Of a stretch of DNA of 64,000 bases, positions 12,125 through 25,125 are shown piece by piece. This DNA is from Hymenolepis diminuta (Eukaryota > Platyhelminthes > Cestoda > Cyclophyllidea > Hymenolepididae). The notes beneath the pieces were generated by a model that worked only from the letters and a program-made list of their open reading frames with translations, was not told the origin of the DNA and ran no database searches. The DNA lies in the NCBI GenBank assembly GCA_900708905.1, contig CAADRB010000006.1, positions 2,385,927-2,449,926 of the forward strand. Reading direction: 5' to 3'. The translations under genes and the position numbers were made by a program. Position 1 is the stretch's first letter; each line of letters opens with the position of its first letter.

Positions 12125-12365
12125 ACATAGTAAAAATGGCAATATTTTGAGCCTCTGGTAGGTAACTGATAACCTTCGATGTAGGTCTAGATTATCCCCC
12201 CATAGTTTGGAAGATCTTTGCATGCTCTAACTATTGGGTTAGCGCATATGCCAAATGAAATGCCAGCACAAATAGATTCAGTCTTTGGTATCTTTGCGCA
12301 TTTTATCTTTCTATGCTAACTGAATTTTAAATTAGATGGTGACTGAATTTCATCAGTTTCGTAAA
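12125..12365. repeat. Dispersed repeat family R2, copy b
   Basis: This copy pairs with 10860-11110 through the same ordered blocks (CTGATAACCTTCG, GTAGGTCTA, GCTAACTGAA, ATCAGTTTCG). Confidence 0.45.
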
Positions 12366-15070
12366 AGGATTTAATATAACGGAGTTATTTTAGAAGATTT
12401 ATGGAAGCTAAATGCAATTTTCAATCATTTGAAAACTAAAAATATTCATTTTTATCGATGAAATTAATACTACTAGTACCCATTTTAATACCATTTTGAG
12501 GGATATGAAGATTGGTTAAAAGAATTTAATGTAATGCTTAATGATATAATAAGAACATAGTAAATAAAATATAGGGTTTGAATTCCTCCTTCAGACATTG
12601 AAGGAGAGCAAGTGTCAAATATTGTTAGTGCTTACAAGAGAATTCGTATAACCTAGGTGCTTTTTACGGTTGCAACTTCTTCATGCTCATGTCCAAGAAA
12701 GAAATCTCCATCTCCTTACTGCTACATTACTGGCTAACAAAATTTTAAATTCAAGCCATTTAAGAAGTTATAGATGTCGCCGTATAAGCTAAAAGTCATC
12801 CGGTTTTTTCTTCCTGAGTCGCAGCAACTTTAACGATGGTATTACAGCCGTGGAAGCTCGAAATGTTAAACTGGATTATATCACAATCTGCAAATCGTTA
12901 TAATACTTATGAAAGTCCATATTACTCAGTGACGAAATTTTTTGAGTTTTTAGGCATACTATGAACTATGTAGAAAAGTTAACATTCGGAGAGATTGAAT
13001 ATGGTATCAGCAGTGTTAACTGTCTGCGATAAATCTTGTGCAGCAATTTATTCTGCAAAACATCATTTTAATATCTGTTTTGAATATTTATGAATTTTTG
13101 GCTTTCATTTGTTTAGGTCTATTGAAATATATGACTTCCCCTTTATTAACATTCATTTAATAAAACATGATATGATAATTTGCTATTTAATTAAAAATAT
13201 TAATTTTTTTCGCAAATAAATTTATCGAAATAAGATTAAATCCTTTTAGCGATTTTGCTAGTGAATGGAGCCTCATCCATTGCAATAATTAAAATCACTG
13301 TTACTTTAGAAATGATAAATGTTGTGAAAAAATTAGGCAAAAGAAGTAATAAATGTTAATCAAACGCATTATTTAATTAGAATTCTCTGAATGTTTAATT
13401 AATTCTACTATGCTCAACTCATTACAGAAGAGCAAGATTTGTGTGGTTCGTTAGTTTGGTGGGAACAAAAAATGCTATATAAATAACTCAGGTTGACCCC
13501 TATTCTTCTCAAATTATAAAACGCCTAAGACTTTCTCCATTTCAACTACTTATAAGTAATTGCTTCAGTATTTTAATATTTCGTTTATTGGCCAAGTAAT
13601 ATGTAAAAGGTGGCTATGAAGGAGTTAAGCATTACATAGGAAAATATTTATTCAAATGCAAATATATTTACATTAAAATAGGTAGTTATAAACTACATTG
13701 TAATTTCAGAAATCATAAGTAATTTTGAAAAAAATAGACATGTATATTAATTTCTCTGGACTCCGTAGTATTGGGTAGTTTTAGACTGGTATACCTAAAA
13801 TCAATAAAAGTTACCAATGAGAACGCTAGAACCTCTGAACAAAAATCAACTCTCTTTAAGCATAAGACATTACATCACATCAAACGTTTAATCATTTGAG
13901 AATGCCTAAACAAAGAGGCGCATAAACACAAATACAGAGCACCGTCGGTGAGATAAAGTGCATGGAGACCTAATGGTTATATGTTAATCCGCTTATACAT
14001 ATAGGATATTATAATGTGTTCATCAATTAATTGGAAATAAACCGTAATCAGTATTAAAATAAGTGATTTCAAAGAAATTTCAAAACATTTTAAGCCACTG
14101 CAATTCATGTGGAAACTTTCTGTGGAACCTCCAGGAGTGATAGCTGTTATTACTTTAAAAATTTATCATTTTTTAAAATTAAATTAATATTCCGCTAGCG
14201 AAATAGTCATATAGAGAGAAAGAAGAAAGTAATTACCGCCTATTATAGAGAGAAATATTTTTAACAATGAACTTTTAATGCACTTGACTTAATTGTTACA
14301 TTGGAACACACTGATATGACGTTCGTTAGTGATTGACAAAGAAATGGTCGTATGACGCATAAACTAAGTCATATTAGCTTTCTATTTCATTCCCACTTAG
14401 TTGTGGCGTGCTACACAACTTTCCACTCCCATCTATCCTTTACTTATCCGCTTTAATTTCTCCTTTCTGTGCAATCGTCTGACATTATCTCTGGTACATC
14501 ATAACTTCTGCTTTTCTGATTTCGCGAAAGTTTGTGGCATTCTGTTAGACCTTAAGACCGATAAATTTAAAGGAAATGTCTCAGAGTTTCACTTAGTCAG
14601 ATGATAAAGGTGGCATAACTTTAGATTAATGCTAAATCAAACTTTATTTTAAATTGATTAAAATTCTCACAAAATTTGCTAAATTTATAATTAAGAAAAA
14701 AAATTTTCGTGTAAATTTTTAAAGCAAAAAGTCTTTACATTGATCACATGCAATAAGAATATGCGAATTGTTGTTATCATTATAGTCCATTTAATAAATG
14801 AAAAAAACATAATCCGTTATGAGTACCAAGTGGATTTTGGTCGAGGAAAGGAAATTTGGCTAATTTGTCAAAGGTCATTTTTCTATCGTACGCTAATACT
14901 ATGCACTGCTTTCAGTCATTTTAATAACCAAATATGTACAATTAGATTACAAACTCTGTATACACCTTGAGTGAATATGAGTTTCTGTTAACTTAAAAGT
15001 ATTACCTATCTCATCTTTGCTAATGTTAAATACGTAAGTTGCTGAATATTATGTACGATCATTTCGCTTC
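12366..15070. other. AT-rich unassigned sequence
   Basis: I see only short open frames (for example 14401-14604 and 14740-14970, +) and no recognisable domains. Confidence 0.4.
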
Positions 15071-15079
15071 CCGACCGTT

Positions 15080-15400
15080 GTAAGGAAATATGAATTGAAG
15101 CGGCAAGACGGACCCTTCTTGATATAAAACGATTAATAGGCACTGGATATTATGGACCAGCACTCAATGGAATCCAGGGTATGGATCATGAAATTTGAAT
15201 TTTGGAATGTGAACTGCCCGTTTAGTTAATTTACCAGTACAACTCGAGTCCAGCGATCAAACAAAGTTATATTCCTTGACAGCGTGACGTTGCTCTCCTT
15301 TTTCTTGTCATTTGTCAGCCGATTTCGGTTGCTTAAAGACAACCAAAGGGTAAAAAATACTTTTATATTACTATAAGTGATTATGCACTAAGAGATTACG
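15080..15400. repeat. Dispersed repeat family R1, copy a
   Basis: Blocks here recur in order elsewhere: CACTCAATGGAATCCAGGGT, AAATTTGAATTTTGGAAT, GAACTGC, CAACTCGA, and TTTTATATTACTA. Copies are near 15880, 19600 and 19930. No coding capacity is seen. Confidence 0.45.
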
Positions 15401-15879
15401 ATTTCAGCATCCATACATACGCTGTCGTAGATAAAATATGTGAATCAATTTTGAAACAGTGACTGAAAATTTTTATTTTTCGTAAAAGTATCCTTCATTA
15501 TTAACAGATAGTTAATAACTATCAAGAAAACGCTTTCGAAATGTTATACAACGATTGCAAATGACAGGATCAAAAACGGCCACTTAGTAAGTTTCTGAAC
15601 TCTCAAGAACAGATTAGATAAATTTTGTTAAACGAAACACTACAATAAATTCTATATTATCTAGTTTAAGAACGAATTTCTCTAAGTATATTCTGTAAAT
15701 AGGCCGTCCAAAGAAATATTTCCTTCTTACATGATTGGAAGAACTAGCTAGTCAGATAGTGTAAGACAAAAATAAGCCCTTTCAAAACTAGGTTAGCCAA
15801 TTTATTTATAATGTTTTACACTCTTAACTAGACAACTAGGTAACTTTTCTTTTAACTAGGTAAAATAAATATGAAATGA

Positions 15880-16040
15880 TTTGCAGTTTTGTGACCAACC
15901 ATTCAATCGAATCATTAACTAAACAAGATCTGAATAACGCAACCACGAGCTCACTCAGATATTCAAGGATCGAATTATAAAATTTGAACTTTTGAATATT
16001 TTTATATTACTAGGATAATTATACACTTCATGAAAAGCTG
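15880..16040. repeat. Dispersed repeat family R1, copy b (internally deleted)
   Basis: It shares GAAATGATTTG with copy c, and ATAAAATTTGAA plus TTTTATATTACTA with copy a. The middle of copy a (about 15215-15350) is missing, so this looks like a deletion derivative. Confidence 0.4.
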
Positions 16041-19000
16041 AAAAACTAGGAAAGTGTAATCTTTTATTATTCTGATTTCATTATAAACTTCTATTCGACC
16101 CGAATTTTTAGTGTCAATTAATTTTGATATTTTTCATGTTCAGATGCTATACAGTGATTAAAGATCAAAGGTATTTCGCATTAATAAGGGTAACGGTAAC
16201 ACTACAATTATTATTGCCTGTTAAACCACAACTTCTTCTACAAGTTTTTATTATAGAAAATCATTTAAATGAGGAAATGAGACAAAAGTCCAATAGGGAT
16301 TGAAAAGGGGAAGCGATCAAATTCAGGCGGGTGATGAAGCCAGTTCATTACAAGTCCTACTGTACTTGAGATCGGGAGCATTGAGTTGTCCACTTTTTTC
16401 AATAAGTCGAGTACGCACATTCCGATGTCATAATGCGGTTCGCAGATTCATGAATAGGATTATGTTCACTATATTCAAAGCTTGTTAACTGCATGACTTC
16501 TCTGATCGGTCAAGCCACTCGATTTATTTGTTTCTTCTTACAGTCAAGAACATGTAAATGCGATTAACAGTTACGCATTTTAATGCTATGACATGTCAAT
16601 TGTCTGGTATTAATTGGTTTATTAAACGCAATTAGTAGCTGTTAGGTCCATTTGATCAGTTGATGTGTGAAATGCAAATACCATTTACGCGTAAAGATGG
16701 GTAAGTAGGCTGGAAGGTGAAATATGAAGATATCTTTCTTGATAAGCAAGCATGTCTCAAGAGCCGAAGTTGCAATTTACGCCTTTTTATCCTTAATCTC
16801 CTTAACATAATTAAACTGTTCGTTTCTATTCGAGAATAGTTTTAGGATAACTGGGGACAATTGCAGTGAATTTTATATTCAGAGATCTGACTTCTCATGT
16901 AGCTTCATGATCACATATTTCACGGCTCAGCTTTAAGTTGGCTGATGTAAGAAGATAGCTTATGTCTGAAATTGTCCGAGTTTAGAGAATGATGGTTAAA
17001 ACACTTAGAAATAAATTTACTTTTCAGTCATTTTCACCAAATGCTTACTTTTAAGTGAAGAAATCTTTTGGTGCAACAAGATGTAATAAAAAGAGAGCAC
17101 AATCAAAAGTTAATAAACATACCACAACAAATACTATCGGTTGACAATGATGTGAATTTTTTATTATTAAAGATACTGTAATTTTGATAAAAAACTTTTA
17201 CAGGTACTAATAACTAAAAGTCAAAAAATTACTAATTTTGCGAAGGAAGGGATTCTGACTATGTGACCCCTCCATTAATTATAACAAATGGATTCAAAAA
17301 TGGTGAAAAGCTTTGCTAACAGTTTGTTAATCTTGTTAATCTGAAATTTAACTATTCTAATCGAAATAAATATAACTATTTTAGGCATCTTCATTCAACA
17401 TATTTAGAAATTCTCTAGCAATATTCGGTTCGAAATTTACGAGTATGTGCCACTCATTTTGTTTTTATCCATCGTTTTCCAAGATATAAAAGAAAACTGA
17501 CTCAATCATTGATAGATATATCAGCTGCTACAGAATATGATTAGTCACACAATGAATCAGTCGATGAACGGCGGTTGACCTCATCATGCCGTGAATTGTC
17601 ATGTTTATGATATGGATGCAACTTGTCAGTGACTTGGTGTCAAAATCGCACTTCTGGTGTACGGTAAGGCATTGCTTCACCACCCTGGCAGTTCCTTTCT
17701 CTTAATATTAAAGATGGTTTATAGCGCAGTGTGGACTGGAAAAACTAGGCCCATTTATCCCCAGTCCTTATTTCGATAATATCCTGTTCAGGTTATTTCA
17801 CCACTGGTACAAATTATTTGGGAAAAATGGTTACGGATAATGCTAAAAACTCAGATACTGGTTGTCATATGTACGCTTTAATTTCATACACTGTGTCAAT
17901 AAGTCGAAAACGGGGATATTTTCAAATTTAATTTGTCTAGATTGGTATTCTCTTTAGTAGAAGGTATGATCATTGTAGTATAATACTTTATCTAATATTA
18001 TTAATTTTATTTGAGAGTTTAAGCAATTCTTATGGATTTTGGGAAAAAAATCATGAATAAAAAATTCAAAAAATGAACTATGGGCAGGTTATTTAACTAC
18101 AAAGAATTTTTTGAATATAACGATTTGGCTATGCAAATTCACTTAAAAGTACAAAATGCTGTTTTTCATTTAAATGTCCGCTTTGAACAAAGAACGGTGG
18201 CTATTTCGTTTCCTGGATGCCTTTATTTCTTTCGGAGAAACTAAATTAAATTCTCAAGTTAAATGATATACTTCTTTAAAACGGTCACATTCCTTTTCAT
18301 ACAATTCTTACTTTTGTTTAAATGAAGACGATATTTCATAATCTCAAGAAAATGTTATATGATTTAGGGAAAATGGCATTCAGACTGTTTCACATGACGG
18401 TGTTGTAAAAATGATTGAAATATACACTTATTTAACTTTATCATCAAAGATAGTCCTCATTTTGCGAGATCTAAACGTTTTCTAAGCAAATTTTAAATGT
18501 CATTACAAAAATATGAATATTCTCAAGTCTAAAAATTCTCGTAACAGGCTCACTGTACTTATCTGACGGCAGAAACAAGGTAGTGAGAACATTTTTTTTA
18601 CAAAAGACTGCAATGTGAAACACGAAACTTCTAAGTTCGTAATTGTTATAATGACATTTTAGAAAACATTCTCGGGAAAGTGTGTGTGCTATTTCATTTG
18701 ACATTTTCAGAATTCTGAAAATATAATCCTGGTCATAAAATGTCTACGTCCGCAAAAATTAATGAGTCTTTCTCAATTTAATTTTCCTTCAATAGATTTT
18801 ACTACTTTTATGCCTGTCGAGGTACCAATGGGTATACTATTATGGAAAAAAATCAATCTTTCATTTTAAAATTTCATAGAAACGTAGAAAAGTGACATTT
18901 ACTTATTAAAGTTTAAATCAAGCTCATTTATACTACTATTTATAAAATATTTTCCTAGCTTTCATCTTGAGTGATAATTGCTTTTAAAATATTCTTAGTT

Positions 19001-19590
19001 GCAGATTTGGTCTATTTCAGCTCTGCTATGCTAAGCTAATACAAGCTGCTCAATATCGCATCAGATCTCTTTTAATTCCTCGACCTTTTAAATGTGGTAG
19101 ACTGACTTGTCAAGGCCGACCATCTTGATTAAAAAGTCGATAAATAACCGCTTGATATGTTGAGCACGGATTTGTTAAGCAAATTCAAGTAACAGGTTGT
19201 GAAATTTAAATTCTGTAGTTTAAATATTATATTAAAAATAGTATTCAACACAAATCCGAAAAACCTCGATGTTTGCTTAAGCTTTCTGCCAATATCTACT
19301 CGATTTCCCAATCTTGATTCTTTTCGGACTTAATGCAAACTAATTTAATTTTTTTCCCACACGTTAAAAATCACGAAGTATTTGGTTTTCAGCAAGCTAT
19401 TATGCAAAAATATAAATCAAGGAAGATTCAAAGGGTTTTTAGAAAATAATAGAAAAAATATTTAAGATCTGTCTACCCACGCAGACAATGCTCAAGATTA
19501 CAATTAAATGAAATGTCCCCCGAAATAGTGCAAAAATAAATTTTTCGTCTAACTAACTTCGTTGAAAAATTTTTTTATTTTTTCGCTTAT
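16041..19590. other. AT-rich unassigned sequence
   Basis: Only short open frames occur (for example 16300-16488 + and 18471-18704 -). I recognise no exon, RNA gene or transposon domain. Confidence 0.4.
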
Positions 19591-19595
19591 TGACA

Positions 19596-19660
19596 GGCAC
19601 TCAATATAATCCAGGGTAGCTGTATACTCGTATTATCAAAATCGTATTAACCGAAATTCC
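19596..19660. repeat. Dispersed repeat family R1, fragment d
   Basis: AGGCACTCAAT and AATCCAGGGTA match copy a at about 15148-15181. The fragment is short, so chance cannot be excluded. Confidence 0.3.
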
Positions 19661-19925
19661 AGGTCCGGCGATTTCATTTTCAGTTTTAATGCCATTTAGG
19701 TATTCTTAAAATTTGTTACTTTATTCATTCAATGACTGCACTCGCGTTGTCTTAACAGCAACTACATTTGAGTCTACACAACATGCTTTGCAGTAAAACA
19801 AATAATAATTTCAGATATTTTACTACAGTCTACCTCGAATGAACTCTGATCTGTGTTCTCTGCCCTAGAAAGATAATACTGACTACTTTATTTCAAGTTA
19901 GATCATGTTGCTTTTTTGCCTTTGA

Positions 19926-20190
19926 AAGAAGAAATGATTTGAAGTGGAAAACCAATCATCATAATGAATTAGCATTGGAGATTGTGAATACAAATTTGAA
20001 TTGTAATTAGAGAACGCATAAGCAATTTTGAATTTTGAATCAGAGAACTGCTCATTTATTGAATACTCTGCAACTCGAATCTGAAAACCAAATCAAGTCA
20101 CTCATTGGCGTTCCATTTTCGATATTTTTCTCTTGTCCTCCATAGAACTTTCTTATCCCAATTTCAGTCACTTTCTCGAATAAAAAATTC
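19926..20190. repeat. Dispersed repeat family R1, copy c
   Basis: It shares GAAATGATTTG with copy b, and with copy a TTTTGAATTTTGAAT, GAACTGC, CAACTCGA and a CT-rich TTTTTCTCTTGTC stretch in the same order. Confidence 0.4.
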
Positions 20191-23100
20191 TGTAATTTTT
20201 CTCCAGTGTTGCTTGAAATATTAGATGTTCCAGATAGTAACCAATTACTCTTAAAGGGCGAAATTCATGCCCTATTCTGCAGTAGTAAATAAAGAGGTGA
20301 GATACCAATACTTCTTTGGCAAATTCATAACACTGTTAAGGGTCAAGCATGAATAAATTTGGTGTAAATTGAAAAGGTTTTAATTATCAACGTTTTATAT
20401 TTGGCCTTTAGCCAATAATGTCTAAAGAAAATTGGTCTGTAATCCACTGCTTAAAGCATGGCTTATGACCAAGCTAAGATCCTTCATATGAAGCAAATTT
20501 TGGCCATAAAACACAAGAAGGAATTCAAAACGAGGAAAAGTGTATTATGAAAACTAAAACGATGTTGATGACAAATTGTTTATGGTTAAGTATTTGGATT
20601 TTCTAAGCTTGCACATTTTGGTTTAGCTTGAAGGAGGGGCAAATAAGAACAGTTACAGAGGTAATACAGCATTCACACTAGAATCACATTAAAAAATTAA
20701 CTGCTCAAAATTTTAGCAGATTTCAACAATTGTTTAAAGTACTCAATATTATATTACCAATATCTTGGCGTAATAATGAAAGCGAGTGACACAGAGGAAT
20801 AGATATAAGATAATGCTTTGCTTTATCTATAGAATTCCACTAAAACTTGAGCAGGAGCCTTTTTTAACATGTCATATAAATCAAACTTACTTACGGAATA
20901 TAAATTTTGACATTCATTTAATGCTTCTCGGTTGCTGCAATTAAGCACCGCTGCAATTGACTTAGACTATGCATAATAGTCAGAACAGATGTTGAAATGA
21001 ATTAATTCACAGAAACTTTATTAATTTATAAAAAAAAATTAATTGTGATAATTTACAGTTTTCACGAAAAGAATGGATTCATGTCAGTTCATTGACGAAA
21101 CGGTGACAAGTTATTTCAAGCCTAGATTGCCTACGGCATGAAGACCACACCGCGGCTTTAGGTCCTCCTGTTACAATTGCTTACCGTAAATCAGTGCTAC
21201 TGTTAAAAAATCAAATATTTTATTGACTCAGCGGAATAATAAATATATGATATAAAAAATCTTCTTACAATTTTAAATTTTGTAAAAATTAAAATAGTGT
21301 TTTAATTATCAACGCGAAAATAAATGCTAAGTGAATGTGCAGACAAAGTGAATACAATCCATTTATCACACCTACTTGAATGCGTATTTTCAGACTGAGG
21401 TTTGCAGTAGACTCTACTGATAGCATCTCTAACAGCGTGTTGTAAAACTCCCACATTTTGGTTCTAATTTTGAAGCACCTAGTTATTATGTTATAAAATT
21501 GTGTACAATTATATGAAATTAGTTAAAAGCATAGATCTAATCACTGCTCGTTCAGACAAATTTAATATTATTGAGTTTTCAAGTGGATGGATATTTATGT
21601 TCCGCTAGCGTGCACAGTGGAGATTCAAATTGAAAAATTAAAATATTTTTTTTGGTCAAAAAATAGAGCGCGCTTCGAATGTTTACCCGAAGTAAATTAG
21701 AATCAGTCTTGTACGACAGATTTATGTTTGAATTAAAAGTGTATTCAAAGAGAAAAATTCTCATTTAAAGCAGAGTAAAGAAAATTTGAGGTAAACGAGA
21801 AAAGTCAGGTTTTTACATTATTTCCTTGTTTTATATGAGCGATAACTTGGGTAATCGAAAGTACACTGATATATTTTAAGTGTATAATTTTTTAAGGAAG
21901 GTAAAAATTTAAATATCGCTGCGCAAATATTAGAAAAACGACATTTAATAAATTTTTTCTAATCTCTAGAAGTATTATTCATAGATCCGCCAACGCTAAC
22001 GACCCGCAGTCTGGTAAACAAAGGTAGCTAATTTTAATTAGAGTAACTCAAATTAATTTCAAAACATTTGACGATTCCAAAGCATGATAGAGGATATAGC
22101 TACCATATTACCTCTGATTTTCATATAACATGTTTATTTATACTCCACTCTTCTCTCATTTCAATCAGCGTGATACTAATACTATCCATTCGATTGCGAT
22201 TTAGGACAATTTGCAGTAACTTATGTGGAATAAGATCTGAACATGGAATAATAAAGCTTTCAGCACAACTTAGGGGAACAAAAGCATTTTGAATTAGAAT
22301 TTAAAGTCACTCTGCCAAAAGTGGGAAAAAAATATTATTAAAATAGAGATTGTACACTTTTTTCTCGGACATTGTAAAAAGCGTGATTTGCTAATACTCT
22401 AATATGCTACACATTTGAGATTTGTTTTCTGTCTCTTCAGGATTCCAAGTCTGTAGAATCCGGTGCTTATTATCCACTTGATAGATTTAAATGGCTAGTC
22501 CACCCTGTTTGCTATGTTTTTTCTAATAATTAAGATACTATGCGGACAATATTATCGGTCATAACTTAAACTTGTCGAAGGGCCAATATTTTGCGGTCTA
22601 ATTAACTAATTTGAGAGTTATAAAATTTACTTATTTTACAGATTTGTTCACTTGAACTTTTATGTTTCTATAATGTGTTCTGTTTCCTGTTTTGATTTAA
22701 TGTTGAACCCTGTTGGATGCACACCAATTTATTCACTCTGTCATAACATATCTAAAATATTCATAAATGTTTATCATTACCAATTTTAATAAAGCAGTAA
22801 CATCTTGAAGTTTCCTTCATGTAAGACCTTGTATTTTGATATTTTGAAAACGATTGCATTTTATGCATTTAATATTAATCAATGTGCTTATTGTCAAAAC
22901 GAAAAAGAGTCACGTTCAAATGCACTTCGTTTGCTTATTCAGTCTTACTTAAAAAAAGATTTTTCATTTTAAATAAATAAGGTTTGTCATTAAAATCTGT
23001 ACCTAATTGGAACTTTTATTATCCCTTATCAGGAAGTACTCACAACCTGACCTGTCAATCCAATACATCTCTAAATCAATGATAACATTCGGTTATTGAA

Positions 23101-23760
23101 GGCTAAGAAAAAAATTATTTATTTAGATAACATGTACAGAAATAATACTATTATAAGCTTTGAAAATGATTGGTGAATACAGATCTGTTTTCTATCACCA
23201 AAAATATGTTGAAAGTGTCATTTATATTAATCATTCAAACATTTTTAAACGGATGGATTTGGTACATTTTTTTCTCCATAAAATTTCGCTTGAATATTAA
23301 ATTAAATTGCTTAATAAGTGAAATAAATCTGGTAAATCGTAAAAGTTTCAATTGAATTTGGTATTAACGCTGATTCTATATTCATTTAAAAATATATATA
23401 TTAAATGTATCCCTCTGTAACTAAAAAACTGAGGTAAAATTGTGATTTTAAAGGAAAAAAGTGGATTAATAGTCTCTCAAATGCAAAGTAACTTGAATTA
23501 TGACCTATAAGCAGAATAAATTAAAGTCAATTTGTCTCACCATTTCGGATTTCCTCTCAACACTTTTCATAACTTTCAGCTGAGGAATGCATAACTTAGT
23601 TTCTCAGCGTTTTTTATTGACCGTCCTCCTTTCAGCTGAATTTTGTTAAATAGTAAAATTCTAAATACAAACGAATGGTCTACAGAAAACCGTAATAAAC
23701 AATAGCAGATGTCTGGAATGGAAGACTTAAAAATAGTCCCACACGTTTTACTTAAATAAA
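20191..23760. other. AT-rich unassigned sequence
   Basis: I see no convincing exon or element. The open frames at 21579-21764 (-), 22068-22292 (+) and 23170-23355 (+) are short and unlike known domains. Confidence 0.4.
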
Positions 23761-23765
23761 CTCAT

Positions 23766-23798
23766 GGTGTGTAAGGCATCCGAGGACACCTTACGCAC
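23766..23798 (-). repeat. Terminal hairpin of the mariner element
   Basis: GTGTGTAAGG and CCTTACGCAC can form a 10-bp stem (one G-T type mismatch) around a 12-nt loop. The same sequence with small changes closes the copy at 50176-50208, and similarity between the copies stops just beyond it. Confidence 0.6.
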
Positions 23799-23821
23799 TT
23801 TTAAACAGATAATGAAACCAT

Positions 23822-24790
23822 TCATGGTTGAAACCCACAATTTCTTGTAACAAAACAAATAAATATAATACCTATTAACCTGTGTCTTATTCTATACGTC
23901 CTCCTTCGGCTCCTACCATTCACTCTATTGGGGTCCACAAGCAACCGCCTGCAAACTTTCCTCAGATGGACTTTATTGATGTTCTCGATTGCTTGAGCAA
24001 TAGTACCCATCAGAGAAGAGGATTTGATATTATGGGGATGCATATTAACTCCCTTTTTAACCCCTCCGCTCCGCCCCACATTACATGTTACAATCGAAAG
24101 GATTAAGGTCTGGTGAGTTAGAAGGCGGCCATAAATTTGGTGTGACATGATGATGAAAATTCTCGGCTATCAATTCAATCTCGGGTTTTGAGAGCCTTAT
24201 AAGATGGAGCCCAATCTTAGGGATTTTCCACATTGACTACACTGTCTGTCCAAAGCAGCTTAACAAGAACAGTTTGAAGAATCTCCACATTGGCATTTAC
24301 ATCTGCACTGACTCTAAGACTCGGTGTAAACAATTGGGGAGTCATGATGTGCCCTCTGCCTCACTGCTAACGACACCGAAAATCATCACTGTTGGTAGAA
24401 ACTTCGTGCTCATGCATAACACTTGGAACTTAAGTAGGGTCTGCCCGCACATACCCACTTATCATTTCTTGGATTAGCTTTTCATCCTTATGAAAGTTGT
24501 TTTCGTGGGAGAGTCGTTTTGCATATAGTAAACTGCTTCCTTGAGGATTTTTTATATAAACGGACCTCGCCCAAGAAAGTGTGAGATTTGTACCTAAGGT
24601 CTTGATGAACAATATTCCTTATTGTTCCTTCAGGCACTTGAAGATCTTTGATAGTGCACTGACCTTCCAGGATTTTCGTTCATTATGCCATGCACTTTTC
24701 TCACAAACACAGGTTTTCTGATTAATGACTCTGCAGAGTGTTGACAACTCTAATCATCCTATCGAATTGACATCCGTGCTGAGGCAAGAA
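23822..24790 (-). pseudogene. Mariner transposase, frameshifted
   Basis: Transposases of this family cut and paste the element using a DDD catalytic triad. On the minus strand, in order, I see NIVHQDLRYKSHTF (about 24612-24568), MIFGVVSS (about 24390-24367), LRVSADVNANVEILQTVLVK, WPPSNSPDLNPFD (about 24130-24093, carrying the third catalytic Asp) and a C-terminal block with HNIKSSSL and NKVHLRKVCRR. These fall in different frames with stops between them, so no active protein can be made. The nearest intact frame is 24148-23822. The plus-strand open frames at 23882-24106 and 24274-24477 are antisense shadows. Confidence 0.85.
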
Positions 24791-25054
24791 AAAGGTCGCT
24801 TCATATTGAAATGCCCTATTTGGTTGTCACACACTTAACTGAATTCGGGTGAATGAAAACAATTATTATTTAGTTATGATTAGTGAAAAATAATAATTAA
24901 ATAAAATTCCAAATTTATTTTATTTTTCTCATATGAATGTTCTTCTCTATTCAAAGATTTGCCTTTACTGATTTAGAATTATGCATTAATTTGTCAAAGG
25001 TAAAGCCCTCCTTCGTTGGAATAAAACGTGACAATTTATACGGAGATTGCTTCT

Positions 25055-25110
25055 ATCAATCTGGTAGGTATTCGATAATCTTTTGCGAAGATCTAAATTA
25101 TCTCCAAATT
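25055..25110. repeat. Possible R2 family fragment
   Basis: CTGGTAGGTA, then a TCGATAATCTTTTGCG-like block, then GATCTAAATTATC resemble the opening of R2 copy b at about 12160. The match is short. Confidence 0.3.
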
Positions 25111-25125
25111 CTCGACAAAATATGA

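Larger units (their letters stand above)
23766..24835 (-). mobile_element. Decayed mariner-type DNA transposon
   Basis: The minus strand carries a broken Tc1/mariner-superfamily transposase and, about 50 bp past its C-terminal end, a terminal hairpin also found after the second copy at 49.9 kb. The low-coordinate end at 23766 is set by where the two copies stop matching. The 5' end near 24835 is approximate; I found no matching inverted repeat there. Confidence 0.8.
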
